A stretch of DNA of 64,000 bases, taken from contig JAIVFJ010000225.1 in NCBI GenBank assembly GCA_025765615.1, positions 1-64,000 of the forward strand, read 5' to 3'. Positions 41,751 through 51,023 of the stretch are shown here, piece by piece (position 1 is the stretch's first letter; each line of letters starts with the position of its first letter). A model generated the notes under the pieces. It was not told where the DNA came from, ran no database searches, and saw only the letters and a list, made by a program, of their open reading frames with translations. This DNA comes from Zopfochytrium polystomum (lineage: Eukaryota > Chytridiomycota > Chytridiomycetes > Chytridiales > Chytridiaceae). Position numbers and translations under genes: made by a program.

Positions 41751-42646
41751 TGCTTCTTCCTTGGGCAGTCCTTGACAGCATGCTCCTTGGAGCCACAGTA
41801 AAAACACAGTCCCTGCTGGGCCCTCCTTGTTTTCTCCTCTTGGCTCAGAGGACCCTTAGGAAGTGTCTCAACTGCATCCACTTGCATGGGTTCAGGAACT
41901 GTAAGAGCTTGAGGAACTGGGGTAGGTCTTGATGTAGTTCCTACTTGTCTTTGCTTCAGCCTCTTGGAGTAGAGTCTGTTGTCAATCTTGATGGCAAGGA
42001 GAATGTACTCTTCCAAGGTCTCAGGGATGTGCAGAGACTGGGAGAGCATGTCTTGGATAGACTCATGGAGACCATCATGGTACAGCTCCATCAGAGCTGC
42101 ATCATTGTATCCAGAGTCTCTGGCTAGTTGCTTGAATTGGTTGGTGTAGGCCACACAAGATTGCTTTCCTTGCTTGATATGCTTGAGCTTGGATCTTGCT
42201 GTCCAAGATGCGTAGGGGTCACCAAAGGTAGCTTCCAGCCCCTCCCAGAGCTCTTGCAGGGTGGTGGGTGTGCTTGGGAGAGATCTGTACCATGATTGAG
42301 CTTGACCAGACAGGAGGGTGCTTGTGAAAAGAACCTTGACTTGCTCACTGGGAAATCTTGAAGGTTGGAGAAGGATGACATTCTCCACAGTGGCCATGAA
42401 GTTCCTAAGGTCTTTGGCCAGCCCAGTGAACTTGTCAGGGCTGGGAACCTTGGGCTCTCTTGCTTGGTTGGCTTGAGGCAGGGGAAGAGCTTGATGTTCT
42501 TGTTGGTGAAGTTGTTGTTGAAGCTGGTGCTGCTGGTGAAGGACTTGTTCTTGAAGTTGGTGTGTCTGTCTTGAAAGGGCTTGTAATTGGTCCATCAAGG
42601 CTTGGAAGGCAGTTGCATCAGGGAAGGTGTTGTTTGGGTCAGACAT
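41723..42646 (-). CDS. gag: gypsy Gag
   Basis: 307 residues. A Gln-rich N-terminal coiled region (LQALSRQTHQLQEQVLHQQHQ) is followed by a capsid-like retrotransposon Gag domain (KFTGLAKDLRNFMATVENV, WYRSLP, LWEGLEATFGDP) and a single CCHC zinc knuckle, CFYCGSKEHAVKDC, near the C-terminus. It packages the element RNA. The ATG lies 40 nt after the 5' LTR. Pol is in the -1 frame and is reached at CCCAAAC just downstream of the knuckle. Confidence 0.92.
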   Translation of the reverse strand: MSDPNNTFPDATAFQALMDQLQALSRQTHQLQEQVLHQQHQLQQQLHQQEHQALPLPQANQAREPKVPSPDKFTGLAKDLRNFMATVENVILLQPSRFPSEQVKVLFTSTLLSGQAQSWYRSLPSTPTTLQELWEGLEATFGDPYASWTARSKLKHIKQGKQSCVAYTNQFKQLARDSGYNDAALMELYHDGLHESIQDMLSQSLHIPETLEEYILLAIKIDNRLYSKRLKQRQVGTTSRPTPVPQALTVPEPMQVDAVETLPKGPLSQEEKTRRAQQGLCFYCGSKEHAVKDCPRKKHPNSQVQAH

Positions 42647-42673
42647 GATGGCAGAGAGTAGTGGGAGAGGGTG

Positions 42674-42767
42674 AAGTGAATTATGATGTCAGGAACAGGG
42701 CAGGACAGGGCAAGGCAGACAAGGAACTGAGAGGAGTGATGATTGTATTGGAAACAATAATTCACTT
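42674..42767 (-). promoter_or_regulatory. gypsy self-priming primer-binding site and predicted mRNA 5' end
   Basis: Two nt inside the 5' LTR the minus strand reads ATAATTCACTT (42684-42674). Its perfect 11-nt complement AAGTGAATTAT lies in the LTR at 42767-42757, 35 nt downstream of the TATA box. The predicted 5' end of the RNA can therefore fold onto the primer site, as in Tf1 of fission yeast. Confidence 0.75.
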
Positions 42768-43039
42768 GAGGGATGGGACAGGTCCCCCATCCCCCTTTTA
42801 TACCTTTTGAGAGTGTTCCTTGTCAAGACTCCAAGAAAGTTCCAGAAAGAGCAATTAGTAATACAATGATACCAATGATACCAATGACAACAAGACAAGT
42901 CAGGAAAGCAAAGAAGGTTCCAGAAGGTTCCACAAGGTTCCATGAAGGAATGTTCTAGAAGGTTCCAGAAGGTTCCAGAAGGTTCCATGAAGGAATGTTC
43001 TAGAAGGTTCCAGAGGTTTCCAGAGGGTGATTCATAACA
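42687..43039 (-). repeat. gypsy 5' LTR
   Basis: 353 bp. It carries the TATA box and the predicted RNA start, and the same tandem ggttccagaa motifs as the other LTR. Confidence 0.93.
42796..42802 (-). promoter_or_regulatory. TATA box in the gypsy 5' LTR
   Basis: GGTATAAAAGG on the minus strand. Placed about 35 nt before the predicted RNA start at 42767. The same element is present in the 3' LTR at about 37850. Confidence 0.75.
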
Positions 43040-44760
43040 CTTTGGAAAGTTTGCACGGTGGATTTGACGCTGCTGACACTCCACCTAGACAAACCTGATC
43101 CTCAGTGTTGTCAGGAAGTCGAGAAGCGCATCCTGAAGGTAGCATTTCCTTCTGTTTTGATGGCAAATATGCCCAAACAGTGCAGCCTAGTCCTTGCCAC
43201 AGGAACAAAACAGCTGTGAGCAAACTCTGGCTTGGTTACAACTCGAGGGCCTACAGATCTAATTTGTTTCTGATCCCATCTGCGGTGTCAGATTCAGCCA
43301 CCAATCTCCAGCGAGTTCAAGAGGCTGTCTTTGTAACCACAGGGCAATTCTCCTGCCTCCCGACAGGCCTCAAACCAGCCAACCAGTCCACCTGCAGCAG
43401 CAACTACCCCTCGCAGTCCCCACTAGCTGTTTAGCCCATCCATGCTTCTTGGACCAGCAGATAATATTCTAGTTGACCTTGCTGTTACCCACCTGAGGCG
43501 GTTGAGTTCTGGCGCTACTGGGCGGTAGAATCTGCTGACAGAGCAGCAGTGCAACTACCCTGGCGTGACCTTTCATTTGCCTTCGAGTCAATAATCTTGC
43601 AAAGGAACCCATCCAGTTCCGTGAGCGAAACTGTTCTGAAGGAAAGATGTGGCAGAGCATTGAAGAATGCCTGTTCTTTACCTACTTTCACTCAGTTTGT
43701 GAAAAGGCCAAAGCGTTGCAGACATTTTTGGCAGTTGCAGCACGTTGGCAAGAAAGCTGTTCAAGCAAACGCGATAGTTGCAGCCGTTACATCAGCCGAG
43801 GAAACCGTGGAGTCACCCACACCAAACCACTCACAGCGACGTAACATTCAAAGCTCATGTCACTTTTGGGCAAGCAAGCTTGGCTGATCTCACAGGGAAC
43901 AGTTCCACTGCTTCAACAAAGCCCTACACACTTTTAATTGTTCCATGCTCACAGTCCAACCAATGTATCAGTGTTTTTGCAGGCTTTCTGGTATATTTGT
44001 CATGAGATATTGCGCTGGTTCAACTCCATACGAAGTTGGTACTGCACATGCAGGCTATTTTCTCGTGCACTTGAGTAATCAATACCTCTCCAATTGACGG
44101 GGAGTGTTGAAGTTTACCCACACCTTTTAAGATCCTCTGACTTGTCTTCAATAGTAAAGATAAATTAAGATGGCATTCATCTAAAAGGGTGTGCTTGCTG
44201 ACTACTCACAATGACTGCCCACTTCCTTCTTTTTTTTTCTTAATTTTTTTTCCGGCGCCGTTGTTCACCGTGGAAATACTCTCCACACCGCTGGATCATT
44301 GTCTCACAGACATTTGTCCGTTGAACGGAGGGACATGGTCTTTCCCACTTCTTCTCTCTTACAGCTCCTTGTGATTCCGTGTACTGGGTGTTCGGGACGC
44401 TGTCCGATCTTTCCTTTTCACTCTTGCTCCCATCAGTTTAGTCAGCTGCTCCTTTTCGCCAAGTTCTCTTTTTTTTTTTTTTTTTTTTTTCAAATTTTGC
44501 CCTGCAATGAAAACCGGCAATTTGGTTCGAAAAAACTACCCCAGAGGTGCGGATGCTCGCAAAAAGCAGCGGTAACGTAAGGTGTAGGACAATCATTCGA
44601 TCCTCTTGAGAGCGACCCAAAAGAAGAAAAAAAATATAATGGAAGAAAGAATAAAAAGAAAACTAAAGCAGATGGCACCCAGCTCAGAGGGAAACATCGC
44701 ACATGCTTAAAGGTGGGTTCGACTTCGCTCGCCCGTAAAGCCCAACTCTACGTCGCTGAA
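43040..44760. other. Low-GC region with degenerate coding-like text
   Basis: Markedly lower GC than surrounding genes. A plus-strand frame from about 43060 reads LTLHLDKPDPQCCQEVEKRI and continues, with stops and frame changes, through DILVDLAVTHLRRLSSGATG to HVTFGQASLADLTGNSS near 43900. This looks like a decayed protein, but I cannot name the family. No intact gene. A T tract lies at 44468-44489. Confidence 0.4.
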
Positions 44761-47700
44761 TCAGCTCCTGAGCAGCTGCGCAACCATGTGGATGCGCTCC
44801 ACAACTTGCGGGAGGAGCGCGCCCACGCTTTCGTTGATGAGCGCTTGAAAGAACTGGATCGACTCCTCGTCCGTCAGGTCGAGGCGGAACTTTTCTTGAA
44901 CCTTGGGGCCGTCGCGACGGTGGGAGAACGACGACGAAACATCAGCAAAAATGCTACGTGGAGGAGATGCAAGCCCAACGCCGTCTCACCTTTTGCACTG
45001 CCTTATCCGGCTCCAGGGCAATATCCGGCACGTTCGCGCTGACCATCAATGCGAACAAGTTCAAAATCAGGTTCGCGGACTTGCGCAGGTTGTTGAACGC
45101 GATGAAGCAGTAGGACTTGAACTTTTGGTAGTGGGGCGAGGCGGTGCCGCCCATGACGTCGATGATCTCTTTGGAGAGCTTCATCGGCGGCGGGAACGGC
45201 TTGGGGTCGCGTCCAAGCATGTAGCCAAAGTCAATGTGAAAGAGGTTCCCTGCCGGGGCGACAGAGAGAGAGATAGGTGGGGTGAGCATCCGAGGTCTGG
45301 GAAAACAACTGGTGCCGGGAGGGGAGGCTTCGATTTCCGCTCTCTCACCGTTTGTCGTCAGCAGGATGTTATCTAGGTGGCGGTCGCCGATGCCGAGGAG
45401 GTAAGTGATCACACTGTAGCCAGCTTCTCGGCACCGAGGATCGAGGAAATTAGAATTTGAGAAAACGCCTGCCTGACAAAGTACCCACCACAGCTGCGCA
45501 CGTACGTCTCCATTGCTTGCGCGGGGATATCTTCGTTCGCCCGCCCTTTCAAGAAGGGAGCCAAGCTGTACCCATTCTCCGCCAAAATCGCCGCGACGGC
45601 GCTCGAAGGGATAAATTGGACCATCCCTAACAATGAGAAAGCGCGTGCGTGTCAATGGCGGCAAGCCTGCACTGGAGAGACGGAGGAAAGGGGGGAAGGC
45701 TTCCCACCTTGGTCGGAGCCCGTCGCAAGAACCTTGTACGGTGTGAGTTTCAGGTCGAGGTTTTCTTTGCGGAGGAGCTTGTCCATCAGCATGATGATTT
45801 GCACGACAAGTTGGTCCTGACGGAGGTCATCGCCGGTTTTGAACATAACCTGCGAGAAAAGCGAACGCGAAGAGGGGTTTTTTGTGAAGTTAGCCCGATT
45901 AACCATCGGAAAGGGACGAAGAGAAAGAAGAAGAAAAAAAAGCACCGTACCGGGTACTCTGATCCGTCAAGACACAAAAATGTCAATTTGAGGGGGAACA
46001 AATTGCTTTTGAACACCATCGCTTTCTCTGAAAACATATAAAGTCGCTTTCAATAGCTGTTCTTCCTTTCGTGATAAATGGCGTACCAGGAATGATTCCA
46101 GTAATTTGGACATGCGCATCCAGAGGCAAAGGAATCGGAGGGAAAGACAGAAGGCCGTTTTTCGGATCTGCTATGTACGCTTGCAGCTTCTCAATCTGTC
46201 ATTGCGAGTTGTGAGATTCAAAAGAAAAAAGAAGACTATCAAAAAGGCACAGCGGAGCACGAGAAGTAGACCATACTCGTCTTGGCCGCGACTCCTTCAT
46301 CAATCGGACTTCTCTGGAGAGTTTTGCAAGCGTTCCGACAAGTTCCGACTGGCGCTTGAAAACATCGCGCCGGTGCAATCCATCAGGCACCTATGGGTTT
46401 GCGTCAGACACAAAGCATAGCGAGAAATGAAAAATGCGGCAAGAAATTCAATCTATCCATTTACCTCCGCCATGGCCGCCATGAATTGCGATGCAACCTT
46501 GCCGTACATCCGACCAGACTGCTTGTCCTCACATTCCACCATCAGATACCTGCGCAATCGAGCGGTTCACGCAAAAAAAAATTTGTCAACGATTGGGGAA
46601 CACAGAGCGAAATGGGCCAACCAATAAAAGTAGTTTCCAAGAATCGGATTCTTGATAGACCGATCAATCAAGAAGTCCGCCAGGGGTGACTCATAGATCC
46701 CGCTTTTTTCGGTGATATTTTCAAACTTGAGCGCCTGAACAAGCTGGAGAAGGAAGAGTCGGAGATCCTGCAGGTTGTTGGTTGGAGGGTGTTGAGGTCA
46801 GGTCACTGCTTCAGCGAACAAAATCTAGAGATAAACCCAAAAAACGTGACGGAATGTACCTCGTCGTTTGCTTTCTTCAGCTGCAAAACTGCGTAACCGC
46901 GGACCTGCGGGTGTCTAAAAGACTGCCCCAGCAGTTCCAGCGCGTCTTCGACGTCGATTTCGGCCCATCCCAGTATGAGGTCCACGGCTTGTTTCACCTC
47001 GACAGAGTCTTGCCATTCGATACATTTCAAAAATTTCGTTAAAGCCTGTTGGGTTGTTCAGCTCACGACATGACGTAAAACAGCATGACGGTGTTCACGA
47101 GGCTTCTGCATGGAGAATCACCTTCTTGTTTTGCGTCAAGTAGAACCGGAACTTCCACAACAGATCTTTCTCCTCTGTCGTCAGATTTTGAGTTGGTGGG
47201 TATTTCACAATTTTCTGCACAGCAGCGGTCAATCATATGGTCCATCCGCCTTCCCCGGGAATGTTTGATTTGCCCTCACATTCAGATCGTCTCGCAGCTT
47301 CGAATTCGGTTTCAAGTCCCTATCCAGCGGTCCGTTGCGGTGGCTGCGCGCAAGCTTCCTGTGCTTGCTTTCAACTGGGTTGTCCCGGACGCTTTCGGGA
47401 TCGTCGACCGTCAGGTACTCGGCGTCGAGCATTCGAGGAAGAACGAACGGCGGAAGGCTGTATTCCTTTCATGGGGTGGAAAAGGTGCGGGGCGAAGTGT
47501 GGTCAGATGATTGCCTGCGGTCGATTTCAAAGCGTGCACACCTTTTCGCTGTACACCACAGGGTGATCGAATTGTGGCAGCTCAATGTACAAAAAAAGCT
47601 TCTTCCGAGTCGCGTGCTCTTTCTGAATTGCGAGAAGCAGGCGGAAATGCTCGGTTAGGCGAAAAATGTAGCGAGAAACCCTCTTATCCCGACCTTGTTT

Positions 47701-48768
47701 ATAGACTCGATCTCTCTGAACACCAAATAGTCCATCCAGTCGACGCGCGGCAAGTCTCCCCTCTCGTACTGCCGCATGATCTGCCGATGCGGGTTTACAC
47801 TTTGAGTAAAAGCGTACCCTCAAACCTTTCCCTCCTTACCCGTTCCAACCGATCCATCTCACTCGAATCCTCAACCTTCCCCGGCGTCGTCGTCAGCGTG
47901 TGTCCATCCGCCTCGCTCCAGTACCACATCTGCAGCTTGTGCTTGCCCTTTCGCAGCGTGCTTTAGGGGTGAAGAGGGTAAGCGCGGGAAAAGAAAAAAA
48001 GGAAACACAGTAAACCATCCGGCCGGCCGGTCTCTCCCCCAACCCCGGCAGCTCACTTATTCCTGTTAAACAGCGGAACCGCCGCGCCGCCGATAGGCTC
48101 CGCGCGGCGCGGGCCGTACGAGTCCCATACGGTGAACGCGACGAGGGTGGAGAGCGGCAGGTCCTTGTAGCTGACTGGGAAGGTGATCCATTCGTTCCAT
48201 CTGTGTGTGCGCGCGGGGGGAAGGTGGGGAGCGCGCCTTCCCTTGGTAAGTGGTGGGGTGGCGGTGCTTGCGCTCCCGACACAGTACCACAGAAGGAGGA
48301 ATAAAAACAAAACGAGAAGAAAGGGTGATACTCAACGCAAGGTGATTCTGAAAGCACCGGTACTGCGTTCGGATCGGCAGCGACAGCGGGGAGTTGTCGG
48401 CGAAGAGCTGGCACGAGATGTAGCACTCGGAAGTGTCCCTTTTTTATTTTTATGGAGTATGTTTTTTGGGCCAGTGTAAGCACAAAAACGAATGGACTCG
48501 CCGAACGGCTGCGCAAAGTAAGCTCACCTCGCACCGACGACGGCGTGATGCCGCAAGAGCGGATCGTCCAGCAGGCTGAGAAAGTCCTTTTGCGGCCGGT
48601 GGCCTTCGAGGCTTGCGCTGGGCGTTTAGCGGTATCCCGAAAGTCGTGGTGGTTATTAGGCTATCGTTTGCGTCTAGGGATGAAAGGGAGAGTCGTGGGG
48701 TACATTCTGCATCGAACGGGCGCCTCGACTTCGGAGGCGACGCAGAAGGAAAAGTCCCGAAACTCCAT
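44761..48768 (-). CDS. VPS34: Class III phosphatidylinositol 3-kinase VPS34
   Basis: Twenty exons (minus): 48768-48704, 48617-48528, 48438-48337, 48200-48057, 47960-47840, 47780-47694, 47622-47542, 47465-47280, 47214-47122, 47045-46860, 46767-46622, 46549-46465, 46390-46277, 46195-46087, 46027-45951, 45849-45708, 45626-45489, 45423-45349, 45249-44990, 44901-44761. All phases close, giving about 813 residues. It phosphorylates phosphatidylinositol to PI3P on endosomes and autophagic membranes, in complex with Vps15 and Atg6/Vps30. N-terminal C2 domain ([45 protein letters not shown]); helical PIK domain ([31 protein letters not shown]); kinase domain with [12 protein letters not shown], catalytic loop [12 protein letters not shown] near residue 668, activation [20 protein letters not shown], and the family C-terminus with VQEKFRLDL and [10 protein letters not shown]. 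Slightly shorter than human VPS34. No other gene here is so intron-dense. Confidence 0.93.
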
Positions 48769-49102
48769 TTAGGTTCGTTCAACCCTGATCAAACGTGAAT
48801 GGACCGATCGTGCGGAGGCACTGCAAATCTGGGATGCCCCCGTTCTGACCAGTCTGACAAGGAGCCACTTTTCCACCTGCAAACTTGTTCAACCCCACAC
48901 GGTTTTTCCTCTCGACAAAAATGCTACAAAACAGATGCGACGAAAAGGTTCAGCGTAGGCAGTTGGAGAGGCACTTCAGGGACGATGAAAGCAACGCTGA
49001 AGACCGAGGAGCACGAAATTGAAGCCACGAGGAAAAGAGAAGCAAAAAACAGAACATCAACAAAGTTCAAACAAAACTATATCAGACTGGCCCAATTTCC
49101 CA
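48769..49102. other. Intergenic region between VPS34 and the acyltransferase
   Basis: About 330 bp. It carries the VPS34 promoter (both genes are on the minus strand) and the acyltransferase 3' region. No motif recognised. Confidence 0.45.
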
Positions 49103-50629
49103 TCAAAACCCAAAGATCAGCAGCCTCGGAACAAACATCAAGATCCGCCAGTACAGCGGAACCAGCACCCAAACAGCGTACCACGCGCCACCGACGCGCA
49201 GCCAGTCGTATAGCTCCGCTTCTAACCTGACGATCCGCTTGGTCATACCGCCGTGGGCCGCGGCGAGCCGAGCCTCTTCCTCCTTGTCCAAGACCATCGA
49301 GCCCTTGTCAAAGAACGTCGCCAACCGCGCGTCCTTCAGGGTGTACCGGTGGCGCAGCCAGTGGGTGAAGGCCTTCTTCTCCGCTTCGTTGGCGGCGTCG
49401 ATGCCGACGCGGCCGGATGCGAATCCCGCGCTGGCAGATTCGAGGCCGGGGACGGTGGGGATGGGGATCTTTTCAATGTGGATGTGGATGCGGCGCGGGT
49501 ACTTCTTGCGGAAGTAGACGTCCTCCACCAAGTACGAATAGTAGGGAATGTCTGTGGCGTTAAGGCCAGAGTAGCCGACCGTCAGGTCAAACACAGAGTC
49601 AAGCGCGTTGTGCCCCTTCAAGATGAGAAGACAGTGATGGAGGCCGGTAGCGCGGGGAAGAATAACATGCTTTGGATGGTCCGCGATTCCCTCCTGTATA
49701 ATAACATGATACGAGGGGGTGGGTTAGATCCATCCGATGCAATGCAGACGTCCGAAACTCCAAACCATCTATTTCCCCCACCTTTGCAGCGTGTGCTTTG
49801 GACTTTGCGACGTTCCCCGGCGTGTTCAGCGTTCCCTCAGGGAAGATGTAGAGCCACAGCGGGTTACGCGGGTGGCAGGCGCGCGTGAGGTATTTTGTGA
49901 TGCGGAGCTTGTCAACGTCGGCTTTTTGTTTCATGAAGATCAGCTCGAAGAACCACATTCCCTGGCCAAGAACTGGCAGGAGGCGAAGGTACTCCATCAG
50001 AAGGATCTTGACTTCGCCGTGCGCGCCCCTGGGGGGGAAAGCGGGGAGTTTCAGGAAAGGAGATCGGTTGATGGCGATTTGGAGAACGCGCCACACTCGT
50101 CGGCGATCCACACACCACAGCAAACTACTTACGAAAACCAAGCCAAAGCCCACAAGTACAGCCAGTCCGGGTAAATCTGGTGGTTCGCAAACAGCACAGC
50201 CTTCTCCTTCCCGCTCAGCTTATCATAGTCGCCGGTCAGCACCAGGGCGGTACCGGGGCAAAACAGCTCGGTGACGGTGACGGCGACCGATCCAAAGATC
50301 TGCTCCGTGAGACGGATGTAGGATCGGTAGACGTGGTGGGAGTGGAAGTAGAAGAGGAGCAGCGACGGGATCTGCAGGACGACGATGCCGAGGGAAGAGA
50401 TGTAGATGAAGAGGGTGAAGAGGACGGCGCGGATGTAGAACTCGGGGGTGTCCTTTTTGGAGGGGGTGGTTGACTTTGAGGAGGAGGGATCGCCGCCGCT
50501 CGGTGGCGAGGACGAGGAGGGCGACGCGACAGATGAGGCCGAGGCGGCGCTTGGAACAGGCGGGTGGGAGCCGGCGGCGGCGGCGGCGTCCATGGCGGAA
50601 CTTTGTTTCCAGAAGGAAAGGGGATCCAA
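49103..50629 (-). CDS. LPLAT/AGPAT-family lysophospholipid acyltransferase
   Basis: Three exons: 50629-50133, 50028-49782 and 49693-49103; phases close, giving about 444 residues. A Ser/Pro-rich N-terminus of about 60 residues precedes a membrane segment (AVLFTLFIYISSLGIVVLQIPSLLLF, about residues 64-90). The PlsC motifs follow: block I NHQIYPDW (residues 149-156, the NHxxxxD acyl-transfer site in NHQ form) and block III FPEGT (228-232). LPRATGLHHCLLIL and a lumenal/cytosolic C-terminal domain with EKIPIPTVPG come next, and a final hydrophobic stretch (VWVLVPLYWRILMFVPRLLIF). NHQ-type motif and C-terminal membrane segment match the AGPAT3-5/LCLAT1 and yeast Cst26 branch, acting on lysophosphatidic acid, lysocardiolipin or lysophosphatidylinositol in the ER. 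The exact substrate is not decided. An internal Met at 50593 is an alternative start. Confidence 0.88.
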
Positions 50630-51023
50630 CTGTGCGAAGCTGCTGTTGGGTGGTGGGTGGGTGGTGCTGGGGTATCGGCCGTTCAGGGGCCCTCGTCGTT
50701 TGGGTGGTCGTGGGGGCGAAGCTGCGAAGGCGCCGACCGATTACGTGTGTGTCAGAAGAAAACAAAGAAAAGAAACGTGGGATAAAAACTCCTGAAGCCT
50801 TTCCCGGTCTTCCGGCGCAAATCGATAACTTCTTGTCCGTGCATTCACTGTATTCACTGTATTCACTGTAGTCACTGTTTTCCACAAACGCGAATAACGC
50901 ATTGCAACGCAGAGCAACAAACACGTCCCTCTGGTTAAATAATACAAGAAATGCCTCACACAAAGAGTAAGAGCGAGTGAGAGTGTAAGGGAGAGAGAGA
51001 AAGGGAGATAAGGGGAGCAGCAA
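50630..51023. other. Intergenic region with short tandem repeat
   Basis: Contains a tandem of about four (g)tattcactgta-like units at 50838-50875, and is otherwise featureless. It lies between the promoter of the acyltransferase gene and the 3' end of the Sds3-like gene. Confidence 0.5.

Larger units (their letters stand above)
37734..43039 (-). mobile_element. Ty3/gypsy chromovirus-type retrotransposon (about 5.3 kb)
   Basis: Two LTRs of 354 and 353 bp (37734-38087 and 42687-43039; minus-strand ends TGTTATGAATC...CTGACA) differ at about four bases plus one indel. Between them, on the minus strand, are an intact gag and an intact pol with an integrase C-terminal chromodomain. Internal signals readable in the sequence are a TATA box, a self-priming complementarity, a -1 frameshift signal in the gag-pol overlap, and a polypurine tract at the pol stop. 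No target-site duplication is visible (flanks TTGGG and CTTTG). The element looks young and coding-competent. Confidence 0.93.

Noticed and set aside
41797..41810. TTTTTAC as the gag-pol slippery site
   Set aside because: In gag phase, the A-site tRNA on TAC could not re-pair after a -1 shift. CCCAAAC downstream fits fully and has the stem-loop.
49729..49760. Extra acyltransferase coding sequence between exons 2 and 3
   Set aside because: The stretch starts at a good GT donor and ends at a good AG acceptor, and removing it joins FPEGT-side and C-terminal motifs in frame.
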